Position numbers and translations under genes: made by a program. Source: Sphingomonadales bacterium (GTDB lineage: Bacteria; Pseudomonadota; Alphaproteobacteria; Sphingomonadales; Sphingomonadaceae). From it: a stretch of DNA of 64,000 bases. Numbering within the stretch: the stretch's first letter is position 1; each line of letters opens with the position of its first letter. Positions 8,714-17,136 of the stretch are shown here, piece by piece. The stretch is taken from the NCBI GenBank assembly GCA_004173185.1, contig SEFZ01000001.1, positions 124,001-188,000 on the forward strand, in the 5' to 3' direction. Below the pieces are notes generated by a model. It did not search any database, had not been told where the DNA came from, and was given only the letters and a program-made list of their open reading frames with translations.

Positions 8714-11665
8714 ATGACGTACGGACTGCGCAAGGGCGCTCTAATTACTGCTTCGGTTCTGGCGCTGGCAGTCGGATCGCCGGCATTGGCGCAGGTCGCC
8801 GACTCCCAGTCGGCTGACGAGAGCGAGGAAATTGTCGTTACCGGCACGAACATTCGCGGTGCCCAAGTGATCGGCAGCGCGGTGCAGTCGCTGACGTCGG
8901 AAGATATCGCCAAGTCGGGCAAATCGACCTTGGCTGAGCTCCTTCGCGAAATGCCCGCAAACTTTGCCGGCGGCGTCGCGAGCGCGGATAACAGTCGCGG
9001 TGGCCAGGATACGAGCTCGGCGGGTGCCAACCTGACCGGTGGTTCGGGCATCAATCTTCGCGGCCTTGGAGCGTTGTCTACGCTGGTGTTGGTCAATGGC
9101 CGCCGTGTCGCCGTGTCGGGTCAGTTCGGCGATTTCGTCGATATCTCGAACATTCCCGTCGCCGCGATCGAGCGGATGGAAATTCTGCAGGACGGCGGCT
9201 CGGCGGTGTACGGCTCGGACGCCGTGGGCGGCGTGGTCAACATCATCCTCAAAAAGCAGCAAGACGGGCTCACCGTGCTCGGCCGTGTCGGCGTCCTGAC
9301 CCAGGGCAACGAGATGGAGTATCAGGGTAGCGCGGTCTGGGGCACCAGCTGGACCGGCGGCAGCCTGGTCGTCGGCTATGAATATAATCGGCGCGCCAAT
9401 GTTCTGGCGAGCGATCGTAACTTCAACGGCAGCGACTTCTCGTCACGCGGTGGCGTGAACTGGCCGCGCTACATCAACCGCGCCGGCAGCTCGGCGAACA
9501 TCTTTACGGGCACCGCTGCGTTCAACGGCGCGGTCGCTTACACCGTGCCTGCCGGCGCCGGCACCGGCCTGACCGTTGGGCAGCTTACGCCGGCGACGGG
9601 TGGCATGGGCAACACGTTCGATCCCTGGGCCGCCACGGATATCCTGCCTGAGATGGAGCGGCACAGTGCGTTCGCGTCGATCGATCATTCGTTCAGCGAT
9701 CGGCTCGATGTGCATCTCGGCGGGCGCTACACCCGGCGCGATGGCCGCTACAACATGGGCTATCCCGCCTTTTACGGCACGGTGCCGAACACCAATTCGG
9801 CGTTCATCCCGGGCGTGACCAACAATTTCGGCGTGCTGATCGACGATCGTCCGCTGACGCGCGATGTGGGCGTGGATAGCTGGGCGGGCGAAGCCAGTCT
9901 GCGCTACAACGTCTTCGGTGACTGGTTCCTCGAAGCGACTGGATCGTATAGCCAGGAACGTCAGACCCGTCAGAGCCGCTTGCTGCGTGACAGCAACGCG
10001 GTCGAGCGTGTCGGCACCGCATTGGCGCCGAACTCGATCGTCTGCTCGCTTCAGGGCACGGTAACGGGCACTCCGACTGCGGCACAGGCTTTCTGCAACG
10101 GGCTGAACTACACTGCCTGGAACCCCTATTCGTCGCAGCCGCTGTCGAGCGCAGTCTATAATCAGCTGATCGGCTTCGAAGATCTGGCATTCACCTCGCG
10201 CGTGGCACAGGCGACGCTCAAGGCGGATGGCTCGCTGTTCACCATTGCCGGCGGCGATGTGAAGGTTGCAGCGGGCATCGATTGGCGCCGCGAGAAGATC
10301 GATGGTTCGCTAACCTTCAACTATCGCAGCATCGCGACCTCGACCGTGCCGTATGGCGCGACCGAACAGTCGGTGTTCGCGGCATTCGGTGAGCTCGCCG
10401 TGCCGTTCGTGTCGGCGGAGAATGCGCGGCCGGGCCTTGCCCGTCTCGATTTCTCGGCAGCCGTTCGCTACGAAAAGTCGGACGATCTGTCGGGCTTCGA
10501 GACCACCAATCCCAAATTCGGCTTGCGCTATGCGCCGGTCGAAGGGTTCAATCTGCGCGGCAGCTGGGGCACGTCGTTCCACGCAGCGCCGATGCGCTAC
10601 CAGTATAATGGCCCGCAGCCCGTTCCGGGTGGCAACGCGATCTTCTATAACAACGTCAATTACACCGCACCGTGCAATACCACGTTGGTGCAGCTCAACG
10701 GCGTTACCGGCGTGCCGGGCGCGGCGACGGGCAATTGCACCTTCACCGGCATGGTCGTCTCGGGCGGCGCTGGCCCAACGCTGAAGCCCGAACGGGCGAC
10801 GACGTGGAGCGTGGGCGTCGATCTCGAACCGACGACGATCCCCGGCCTGCGCATCGGGCTGAATTACTTCAACTTGAAGGTCGAGGATCGCCTCGTCCGC
10901 ATTACGTCGGGTCAGCTCGCTGGCATCCTCGCCGGTTACTTCGCGACCGGCACCAGCCCCTACAGCAGCAGCCTGGACTTTAATCCGAGCCTCGCGACTG
11001 TAACGGCGCTGTTCAACGATCCGCGCTTCACCGGCCAGACCGGTGCCGGCCCCGCGCGCACGCCCGGCGATATCCGTGCGATCATCTATGCAACGCAGAC
11101 CAATCTGGCGACGCTGAAGATGGACGGCATCGATGTTTCCGCCAGCTATCAGTTCGATCTCGGTTCGGATTTCCGCGTGGGCGTGTTCGGCAACGGTACG
11201 ATCATCGGTTCGTACGATCTGCAGGCGACGCCCGGCGCGGCATTCCAGAAGAAGCTCAACCTGTACGAGAGCACGGGCAACCCCGTCTCGTTCAAGGCTC
11301 GGGGCGGAATTAGCCTGGATGCCGGCGGCTTCTCCGGCGGGCTGACCGCGAACCATGTCGGCAGCTACCAATGTGCCACGGGTTGCTTCGTTCCGTCGGC
11401 AACGGGCGCGCCAGTGGCTAACACCACGCCGATCCGCATCGGTTCGTGGACCACGTTCGACCTTCAGGTGGGCTATGCGTTCGGTGGCGAAGGTGCCCTT
11501 GGCGGCCTGCGCCTCACGCTCAGCGCGAACAATCTGTTCGATAAGGCACCGCCGTTCATCGATACCGGCCGCGTCGCGGCGGGCATTGCGCCTGAACCCT
11601 ATGACGCTGCAAATGCCAGCATCATCGGGCGTCAGGTCGCGTTGACCGTTTCGAAGAGCTTCTAA
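8714..11665 (+). CDS. TonB-dependent outer-membrane receptor
   Basis: A 983-residue receptor with a signal peptide ending SPALAQ, a TonB-box-like EEIVVTGTNIRG stretch, a plug domain (about residues 50-180: LRGLGALSTLVLVNGRR, then DAVGGVVNIILKK) and a large 22-strand barrel ending in Phe (VSKSF). The start is ATG 8714, preceded by AAGGGGG; an upstream in-frame ATG at 8663 would put 17 residues before the signal peptide. Receptors of this COG1629 oligomer-uptake type abound in sphingomonads. Divergence from the meta-cleavage operon suggests import of the aromatic or aryl-ester substrate. The ligand is unknown. Confidence 0.9.
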   Translation: MTYGLRKGALITASVLALAVGSPALAQVADSQSADESEEIVVTGTNIRGAQVIGSAVQSLTSEDIAKSGKSTLAELLREMPANFAGGVASADNSRGGQDTSSAGANLTGGSGINLRGLGALSTLVLVNGRRVAVSGQFGDFVDISNIPVAAIERMEILQDGGSAVYGSDAVGGVVNIILKKQQDGLTVLGRVGVLTQGNEMEYQGSAVWGTSWTGGSLVVGYEYNRRANVLASDRNFNGSDFSSRGGVNWPRYINRAGSSANIFTGTAAFNGAVAYTVPAGAGTGLTVGQLTPATGGMGNTFDPWAATDILPEMERHSAFASIDHSFSDRLDVHLGGRYTRRDGRYNMGYPAFYGTVPNTNSAFIPGVTNNFGVLIDDRPLTRDVGVDSWAGEASLRYNVFGDWFLEATGSYSQERQTRQSRLLRDSNAVERVGTALAPNSIVCSLQGTVTGTPTAAQAFCNGLNYTAWNPYSSQPLSSAVYNQLIGFEDLAFTSRVAQATLKADGSLFTIAGGDVKVAAGIDWRREKIDGSLTFNYRSIATSTVPYGATEQSVFAAFGELAVPFVSAENARPGLARLDFSAAVRYEKSDDLSGFETTNPKFGLRYAPVEGFNLRGSWGTSFHAAPMRYQYNGPQPVPGGNAIFYNNVNYTAPCNTTLVQLNGVTGVPGAATGNCTFTGMVVSGGAGPTLKPERATTWSVGVDLEPTTIPGLRIGLNYFNLKVEDRLVRITSGQLAGILAGYFATGTSPYSSSLDFNPSLATVTALFNDPRFTGQTGAGPARTPGDIRAIIYATQTNLATLKMDGIDVSASYQFDLGSDFRVGVFGNGTIIGSYDLQATPGAAFQKKLNLYESTGNPVSFKARGGISLDAGGFSGGLTANHVGSYQCATGCFVPSATGAPVANTTPIRIGSWTTFDLQVGYAFGGEGALGGLRLTLSANNLFDKAPPFIDTGRVAAGIAPEPYDAANASIIGRQVALTVSKSF

Positions 11666-11675
11666 ATCGGGAAAT

Positions 11676-11705
11676 CGTGTGGCGCGGATAACGCCGCGCC
11701 ACACG
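11676..11705. terminator. Perfect 12-base stem-loop after the receptor gene
   Basis: CGTGTGGCGCGG (11676-11687) pairs exactly with 11694-11705 around a six-base loop. No T-run follows, so it may be a transcript-stabilising or Rho-linked element rather than a classic intrinsic terminator. It separates the receptor from the GntR gene, whose ATG is 34 bases further on. Confidence 0.6.
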
Positions 11706-11739
11706 TGACCCACTGGACTTAAGGGAGCGGAGCGCCGAA

Positions 11740-12513
11740 ATGGTCGCTGTGAACCGCATCGATCCCAACGCCGAACTTCTGCCCGATCCCGATGGCGAGC
11801 CGTTCGCGACCAAGACGATCGCTGACCAGACCTATCGCCAGTTGCGCTGGGATATCGTCTCGGGTGCGCTCGAGCCCGGCAGTAAACTCGGGATGGACTT
11901 GCTCACCAAACGCTATGGCGTGGGGATGAGCCCGCTGCGCGAGGCGCTCGTGCGGCTTACCGGCGATGCGCTGGTTCATGCCGAGGGGCAGCGCGGCTTC
12001 TGGGTCACGCACGTCTCGATCGACGAACTCGAAGACACGATGAAGACCCGCACGATGATCGAATCGGAAGCGCTCGCGCGTTCGATCGAACTCGGCGATG
12101 CCGCGTGGGAAGCGCGGGTCCGCGATTCCTATGCGACGCTTTCGGGGCTTGAAGCGCAACTCGAAGAAGGCGGCGCCGAAGTGTTCGCCCAATGGGAACG
12201 CGCTAACCGGATGTTCCACGAAGCCTTGGTATCGGCCTGCGGCTCGCCTTGGCTGATCCGTATCCGCCGGATGCTGCACCAGCATTCGGAGCGTTACCGC
12301 CTGATCTCGCTGAGCCATATGACGCCCGAGCGCGATGTGCATGATGAGCATGAGGCGATCATGGATGCCGCGATCAGCCGCAAGGCACTGCGCGCGTCGC
12401 GGCTGATCGAAATGCATATCGAACGTACGACCGACATCGTGCGGGAGGCGCTGAAATCGCGCGATGCCGAGGTTGAAGCGGTCCCCGCGCGCAAGACGAG
12501 CCGCCGCAAATAA
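11740..12513 (+). CDS. GntR family (FCD/FadR subfamily) transcriptional regulator
   Basis: A 257-residue regulator. An N-terminal winged helix (residues about 25-95; DIVSGALEPGSKLGMDLLTK, then MSPLREALVRL) is followed by an all-helical FCD ligand domain. That domain has the metal-binding pattern of the family: the helix with NRMFHEAL, then HDEHEAIMDA and LIEMHIERT. FCD regulators usually respond to carboxylic acids. It lies between the TonB receptor and the ring-cleavage dioxygenase and is the best candidate for the TTGCA-containing palindromes upstream of island genes. The start follows AAGGGAGCGG. Confidence 0.9.
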   Translation: MVAVNRIDPNAELLPDPDGEPFATKTIADQTYRQLRWDIVSGALEPGSKLGMDLLTKRYGVGMSPLREALVRLTGDALVHAEGQRGFWVTHVSIDELEDTMKTRTMIESEALARSIELGDAAWEARVRDSYATLSGLEAQLEEGGAEVFAQWERANRMFHEALVSACGSPWLIRIRRMLHQHSERYRLISLSHMTPERDVHDEHEAIMDAAISRKALRASRLIEMHIERTTDIVREALKSRDAEVEAVPARKTSRRK

Positions 12514-12627
12514 CGGGTGGTGCGGTGAGAGTGCGTTCCGCCTGCCGCCAGCATCGCGCCAAGCCTCCAAAACTGTTGGAATAACCCGTGTCCGCCCATT
12601 GACATTAAATGGATTTCGGCAAACTAT

Positions 12628-12642
12628 AACGTATACGTTGCA
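12628..12642. promoter_or_regulatory. Palindromic candidate operator before the dioxygenase gene
   Basis: AACGTATACGTT (12628-12639) is a perfect 12-base palindrome continuing into GCA, giving TATACGTTGCA. The same TATACGTTGCA string occurs upstream of the amidohydrolase gene at 18521-18531. It ends 17 bases before the dioxygenase ATG, a position fit for repression. Confidence 0.6.
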
Positions 12643-12659
12643 AATAAGAGAGGGGCGCG

Positions 12660-13763
12660 ATGGGCGAAGTTTTGGGGCTGGGGATTTCGCATTATCCGCC
12701 GCTCAGCGGGCAAGACGCCGATATGGCGAATATCCTGCGCGGGCGGCTGAACGATCCCAGCGTGCCGGCGGCGGCAAAGGACCCCGCCAATTGGCCTGCG
12801 GCGATGCAGGCGGAATGGGGCGATGATTGCGGCGTGGCGAGTGCTGCGCGTCACCGCGCCGATATGCTGCGCGGCCTGCGCCATGCGCGCGAGGCGCTCG
12901 ATAAGTTCAATCCCGATTTCGTGATCATCTGGGGCGATGATCAATATGAGAATTTCAAGGAAAGCATCATCCCGCCTTTCTGCGTGATGGCGTATGATGA
13001 CATGGATATTCAGCCTTGGGCGCATGCGTCGGAATCGGCGATGTTCGCGGAAGGCGAGGATGAGTGGGGCGGCGGCAAGCCCAATGTCTGGGGCGAAAAG
13101 CGCGATTTCGCGCTGCATGTGCCGGGCGCTCGCGAAGCCGCCAAGCATATCGCATCCGAACTGCTCGAACGCGATTTCGATGTGTCCTACGCGTATCAGC
13201 CGCTGCATCATCCGGGGCTGCCGCATGCCTTCCTGAACACGCTGCTCTATCTCGATTATGATCGTAAGGGCTGGCGCTATCCGGTCGTTCCGTTCCAGAT
13301 CAATTGCTATGGCCGACGCGTGGTCAGCTATCGCGGCTTCATCAGCAAGCTGGATGACGAGCGTCCGCTCGATCCGCCTTCGCCTTCGCCGCGCCGGGTG
13401 TTCAACATGGGGGCAGAAGTCGCGCGGATCTGCGCGGAAAGCCCGTGGCGGGTTGCGATCATCGCGTCGGCGAGCTGGAGCCACGCATTTCTGGTCGACA
13501 GCACTTATCGGATGCGGCCCGATATCGAGACTGACAGGCGCTTGTATGACGCGATGGTGAAGGGGGACTGGGACACATGGAAATCGATGACGCTGGCCGA
13601 GGTGGAAACATCGGGCGATCAGGAACTGCTGAACTGGTTCGCGCTGGCGGGCGCGATGGAAGCGCTGGGGCAGAAATGCACCTGGTCGGAATTCATCGAG
13701 ACCCACATCTTCAATTCGAGCAAAGTCGCCGCGGTGTTCGAGCCCGCAAAGGTGCCGGCATGA
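12660..13763 (+). CDS. Class III extradiol ring-cleavage dioxygenase (LigB-type)
   Basis: A 367-residue protein of the LigB/PCA-4,5-dioxygenase beta-subunit superfamily. These non-haem Fe(II) enzymes open catecholic rings next to the hydroxyls. H11 in LGISHYPP matches the first iron histidine. Further conserved blocks are ALDKFNPDFVIIWGDDQYENF near residue 80-100, a histidine-rich PLHHPGLPHAFLNT near 180, SASWSHAFL near 277 (catalytic His region) and EFIETH near 345. ATG 12660 follows GAGAGGGGCG. It is translationally coupled to the next gene. With the downstream enzymes at 3114-8369 it should yield a hydroxymuconic semialdehyde. The exact ring substrate is unknown. Confidence 0.85.
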   Translation: MGEVLGLGISHYPPLSGQDADMANILRGRLNDPSVPAAAKDPANWPAAMQAEWGDDCGVASAARHRADMLRGLRHAREALDKFNPDFVIIWGDDQYENFKESIIPPFCVMAYDDMDIQPWAHASESAMFAEGEDEWGGGKPNVWGEKRDFALHVPGAREAAKHIASELLERDFDVSYAYQPLHHPGLPHAFLNTLLYLDYDRKGWRYPVVPFQINCYGRRVVSYRGFISKLDDERPLDPPSPSPRRVFNMGAEVARICAESPWRVAIIASASWSHAFLVDSTYRMRPDIETDRRLYDAMVKGDWDTWKSMTLAEVETSGDQELLNWFALAGAMEALGQKCTWSEFIETHIFNSSKVAAVFEPAKVPA

Positions 13764-14914
13764 TCCGCGCCGCACTTGCTTTGCTGACTACCGTCGCTGC
13801 CGTACCGGCGTTCGCCCAATCGCCGGTGCCGGTCGCACAATCGGTGCTGCCCGATGTCGAGGGCTGGATGATGCAGGCGGAGAGCGGGCGCGAATTCCGC
13901 ATCTTCGTCGCGGTTCCCAAATCGCCGCCGCCATCACAGGGCTATCCGGTGCTCTATATGCTCGACGCGAACATCATGTTCGCCACCGCCGTGGATACGA
14001 TCCGCGCGCTGGAGCGTCGCCCGGGCGGCAGCCCCGCAATCGTTGTCGGCATCGGCTATGCCGATGGCGTGGATCCGGGCAAGGCGCGCGCCTTCGATCT
14101 TACCCCTCGGCTCGGCACGCCCGAACCGAAGATGCCCGGCAGCGGCGGCGCGGAAGGGATGCTCAAGTTCATCCAGGCGCAGCTCAAGCCCGAGATCGCC
14201 AAGCGCTACAAGACCGACACGACGCGCGAGACTTTGTTTGGCCATTCGTTCGGCGGACTCTTCGCGCTCTATGCACTGGTCAACGATCCGGGCCTGTTCG
14301 ACACCTATGTCGCGGCCAGCCCGTCGATCTGGTTCGAGGACGGGTTGATCAAAAAGGGCAATGTCCGCAAGCGGCTCGGGCCGAAGCTGGCTGTGACGGG
14401 GGCAACCCCGCGCGTGCTGGTCACGGTCGGCGAATATGAGCAGGCGGCCGATCCCGATTTCCCGCCGCCGCGCCTCGACATTCTGATGGGCCGCAATCAG
14501 GTCGAAAATGCCCGCGAATTTGCCGAGTTTCTCAAGCAGCCGGGCGTGGACGTGAAGTTCGAGCTGTTGATGGGCGAGGATCACGGCACCGTAATTCCGG
14601 TCGCAATCTCGCGCGGCGTGCGCTTTGGGCTTGCGGGCGCGAAGGCCCCAGCGCCTGCGCCCAAGCCGGTGGCGTGGAAGAACAAGACCGGCGTGCCGAT
14701 TCTCGAGGTCGCAGACTATGTGAAGCTGACGCCCGAGCAGCGCTACAAGATGCGGCTCCGTTCGCGGAAAATTCCCGGCGCAGGGCATGCCGAATGGGTT
14801 GCCGAATTCGATCGCAAGATGAGCGCCGGCCTCACTTATGGCGAGCATCGCGCGCTGGCCGAAGAGCGTATCAACATGGACATCAAACACGGAACCAAGC
14901 AGCGCGAAGAATAG
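13760..14914 (+). CDS. Exported alpha/beta-hydrolase, esterase D/Fes-like
   Basis: A 384-residue alpha/beta-hydrolase with a signal peptide (MIRAALALLTTVAAVPAFAQ). The nucleophile elbow GHSFGGLFALYAL and the upstream VLYMLDANIMFATAVDTIR block match the putative-esterase family (enterochelin esterase/IroE-like). A late GEDHGTVIPVAI supplies the likely catalytic His. The last 90 residues form an additional basic C-terminal segment. ATG 13760 overlaps the dioxygenase TGA. In context it may free an aromatic acid from an ester in the periplasm. Substrate is inferred only from location. Confidence 0.8.
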   Translation: MIRAALALLTTVAAVPAFAQSPVPVAQSVLPDVEGWMMQAESGREFRIFVAVPKSPPPSQGYPVLYMLDANIMFATAVDTIRALERRPGGSPAIVVGIGYADGVDPGKARAFDLTPRLGTPEPKMPGSGGAEGMLKFIQAQLKPEIAKRYKTDTTRETLFGHSFGGLFALYALVNDPGLFDTYVAASPSIWFEDGLIKKGNVRKRLGPKLAVTGATPRVLVTVGEYEQAADPDFPPPRLDILMGRNQVENAREFAEFLKQPGVDVKFELLMGEDHGTVIPVAISRGVRFGLAGAKAPAPAPKPVAWKNKTGVPILEVADYVKLTPEQRYKMRLRSRKIPGAGHAEWVAEFDRKMSAGLTYGEHRALAEERINMDIKHGTKQREE

Positions 14915-14940
14915 CGCGCGGCCTGACGTTCCACAAAGAA

Positions 14941-14975
14941 AACCCCCGCCCAAAGCTCCCGGGCGGGGTTTTTTT
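14941..14975 (+). terminator. Rho-independent terminator
   Basis: CCCCGCCC (14944-14951) pairs with GGGCGGGG (14961-14968) and is followed by a run of seven or more T. It ends the dioxygenase-esterase transcript. Confidence 0.9.
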
Positions 14976-14997
14976 CTTTGCCTCTAAGCGGTAGCGA

Positions 14998-15633
14998 TCA
15001 AGCGCAGGGGCGCTTCATCCCCTTGAGCAGATCCCAGGTCCTGGCAAAGCCTTCGGCTGCCTTGGGATCGAACGGATCGGCCTTGATCGACGCATATACG
15101 CCGATGATCAGATCGCCGGTCGGGCCGTAAAAGGATATGCCGCGCGTGCGGTTCTTGCCATCGCCGTTCGGCAGGTCATGCGCATAGATCGCGGCGATGT
15201 TGGCGATCTGGATGTGCGAATGGATGCCCTTGCCGCCATCGGCATAGACATCGAGATAGCCATCGGCCGAGTTGTTCTGATCGATCGGGACCAGGCTGGT
15301 CACCGAGAAGCTGTTCTTGCTGTTCGGCGCGAACACCAGGCTCACGCTGGTCTGCGCCCCCCAGCTTTCGATCGACTTCCACACCTGATCCGCGATTGCG
15401 GCGGTCGATGCGGTGCCTACGGCTTCGGTATCCGGCAGCGCGCTTGGGATGATCGCCTCGGCAACGTTGAAGTAGCGGCTGGGCACCGGCAGCGGCACGC
15501 CGGGGCGCATCTTCTCATAATAGTTGCGGATGTTCTTGGTCTGCTCGGGCGTCGCGCAAAGCTTGTCGCCGGCCTGTGCCGTGAGCGGCAGGGCGCTGAG
15601 GATCGCGGCTGTGACGAGGAAACGAAGGGTCAT
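14998..15633 (-). CDS. Small exported protein of unknown function
   Basis: A 211-residue protein with a clear signal peptide (MTLRFLVTAAILSALPLTAQA) and a mature part starting with GDKLCATPEQ. Two cysteines, one near the mature N-terminus and one in the final KRPCA, could form a disulphide. The middle has beta-rich segments (SVSLVFAPNSKNSFSVTSL, GISFYGPTGDLIIGVYASI). I do not recognise the family. ATG 15633 overlaps the TGA of the transporter gene upstream (ATGA), so the two are cotranscribed and a periplasmic accessory role in uptake is plausible. Confidence 0.75.
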   Translation of the reverse strand: MTLRFLVTAAILSALPLTAQAGDKLCATPEQTKNIRNYYEKMRPGVPLPVPSRYFNVAEAIIPSALPDTEAVGTASTAAIADQVWKSIESWGAQTSVSLVFAPNSKNSFSVTSLVPIDQNNSADGYLDVYADGGKGIHSHIQIANIAAIYAHDLPNGDGKNRTRGISFYGPTGDLIIGVYASIKADPFDPKAAEGFARTWDLLKGMKRPCA

Positions 15634-16958
15634 CGGGCAAGTCTCCGGGACAATAGGATCGAGATGATAACGGTGAGCGCGGCGGGCATCGCCACCACGG
15701 TGAAGATCGCGCTGAGCGACCAATCGGAAGCGAGCAACAAGCCACCAATCCACGGACCGGCGATCGAGCCCGCACGCCCCACCGCCAGCGCAGTGCCAAG
15801 CCCGGTCGCGCGAACATGTGCCGGGTAGATCTGCGAGGTGGCGGCGTTCATCGCGGTCTGCCCGCCGATGGTGAAGAGACCGGCGACAAAGGCCAGCGCC
15901 ATCAGCAAGGTCGCCTGATTACCCACCAGCCCGATGCCGGCAAGGCTGATGCCCGCAATTGCGAAGCCCACGGCCAGCGTGCGGAATGCGCCAAAGCTGT
16001 CGGCGACCCGGCCCAGCGCGATTCCGCCGATCGCGCCGCCCAGATTGAGGAACACGGCGGAGATGATCGCGGTGTTGAGCGCCAGACCCGATTGCCGCGC
16101 CACGGTGGGCAGCCAGCTCATCAGGAAATAGATCATCAACAGGCTGCAGAAATAAGCGACCCAGAGCAAAAGGGTTACGCTACCCAGCCCGTTGTCGAAC
16201 AATGCAGCGAAGCTGGCCTTGGGGGCTGCTTGCTCGCCGGTGGAGGCCGGTGGCGTCTCGGGCCGGTCACGCCCCAAAATCTTGTCCAGGATACGATCGA
16301 GCGCTGCGGGGTTGTGGCCCTTGGCATGTAGGAAGTGCGGTGATTCCGGAAGCATCGGGAACAGGACCAGCAACAAAACGAGCGGGATCACGCCACCGAG
16401 GACGAAAACGCTTTGCCAGCCAAATGCCGGGATCAGCATCGAACTGATATAGCCGCCAAGCGCCGCGCCGAGGGGGAAGCCGGCGAACATGGCAGTGATC
16501 ATCGTGCCGCGTGAGCGGGGCGGGGCGACCTCGCAGGTGAGCGTGATGAGATTGGGCGTGGCACCACCCAGACCGATGCCGGTGAGGAAGCGGAGCAGCA
16601 GCAGCATCTGCCAATCGTCTACCGCTGCGGTGGCGAGGCTGAGCACGCCGAACAATGCGGTGCAACCGATGATGACCGGGCGGCGGCCGTAGCGATCTGC
16701 AAGCGGCCCGAGCAGGATTTGCCCGACCATGATGCCGAACAGCCCAGCGGCGAATATCAGCCCTAATTTGTCGGGCGTGATTGCCCATTCGCGTCCGATC
16801 ACCGGCGCGACGAACGCAATTGCCTGGGTGTCGAAGCCGTCGATCATGGCGATCACGGCGCAAAGCATTGCCACGCGAATCTGATAGCCGCCAACGGGCG
16901 CGCTATTCAGCAGCCCATCGATCGGTGAAGAAGTTTTGGTCCCTACGCCGCCAGCCAT
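15630..16958 (-). CDS. MFS transporter, aromatic acid:H+ symporter type
   Basis: A 442-residue 12-helix transporter of the AAHS family (PcaK/BenK-like). Evidence includes the DGFDTQA motif in helix 1, the helix 2-3 loop GPLADRYGRRPVI, the LRFLTGIGLGGATPN helix-4 signature and the PESPHFLHAKG motif in the central loop. AAHS members import protocatechuate, 4-hydroxybenzoate, vanillate and related acids. This supports an aromatic acid as the island's substrate. The start is ATG 16958 and the gene runs divergently from the porin at 17137. Confidence 0.9.
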   Translation of the reverse strand: MAGGVGTKTSSPIDGLLNSAPVGGYQIRVAMLCAVIAMIDGFDTQAIAFVAPVIGREWAITPDKLGLIFAAGLFGIMVGQILLGPLADRYGRRPVIIGCTALFGVLSLATAAVDDWQMLLLLRFLTGIGLGGATPNLITLTCEVAPPRSRGTMITAMFAGFPLGAALGGYISSMLIPAFGWQSVFVLGGVIPLVLLLVLFPMLPESPHFLHAKGHNPAALDRILDKILGRDRPETPPASTGEQAAPKASFAALFDNGLGSVTLLLWVAYFCSLLMIYFLMSWLPTVARQSGLALNTAIISAVFLNLGGAIGGIALGRVADSFGAFRTLAVGFAIAGISLAGIGLVGNQATLLMALAFVAGLFTIGGQTAMNAATSQIYPAHVRATGLGTALAVGRAGSIAGPWIGGLLLASDWSLSAIFTVVAMPAALTVIISILLSRRLAR

Positions 16959-17030
16959 CTTAGCCCTCCCATTGACCTATATTCCCTGCCAATGGCGGGC
17001 GCGAGCGGTCCGGCTCCGCGCATTGCTATA

Positions 17031-17040
17031 TTTCGAAATT
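17031..17040. promoter_or_regulatory. TTTCGAAA element between transporter and porin genes
   Basis: TTTCGAAATT, identical to the element at 18505-18514 and sharing TTTCGAAA with 8445-8452 and 8613-8620. It is 72 bases upstream of the AAHS transporter start and 97 bases upstream of the porin start. It is followed by TTGTCAGCGTAGCGTCAA, an imperfect inverted repeat. Confidence 0.4.
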
Positions 17041-17136
17041 GTCAGCGTAGCGTCAACGTAATAATGCTAATGGAGGCCTGTTGGCCGAAAAATTTCGATA
17101 AATCGGCGGATTTAGTTGTCGATAGTGAGGTAGGAT

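Noticed and set aside
13577..13759. N-terminal extension of the esterase-like gene from an ATG at 13577
   Set aside because: The extra 61 residues lie within the dioxygenase gene; ATG 13760 gives a proper signal peptide and the usual ATGA overlap.
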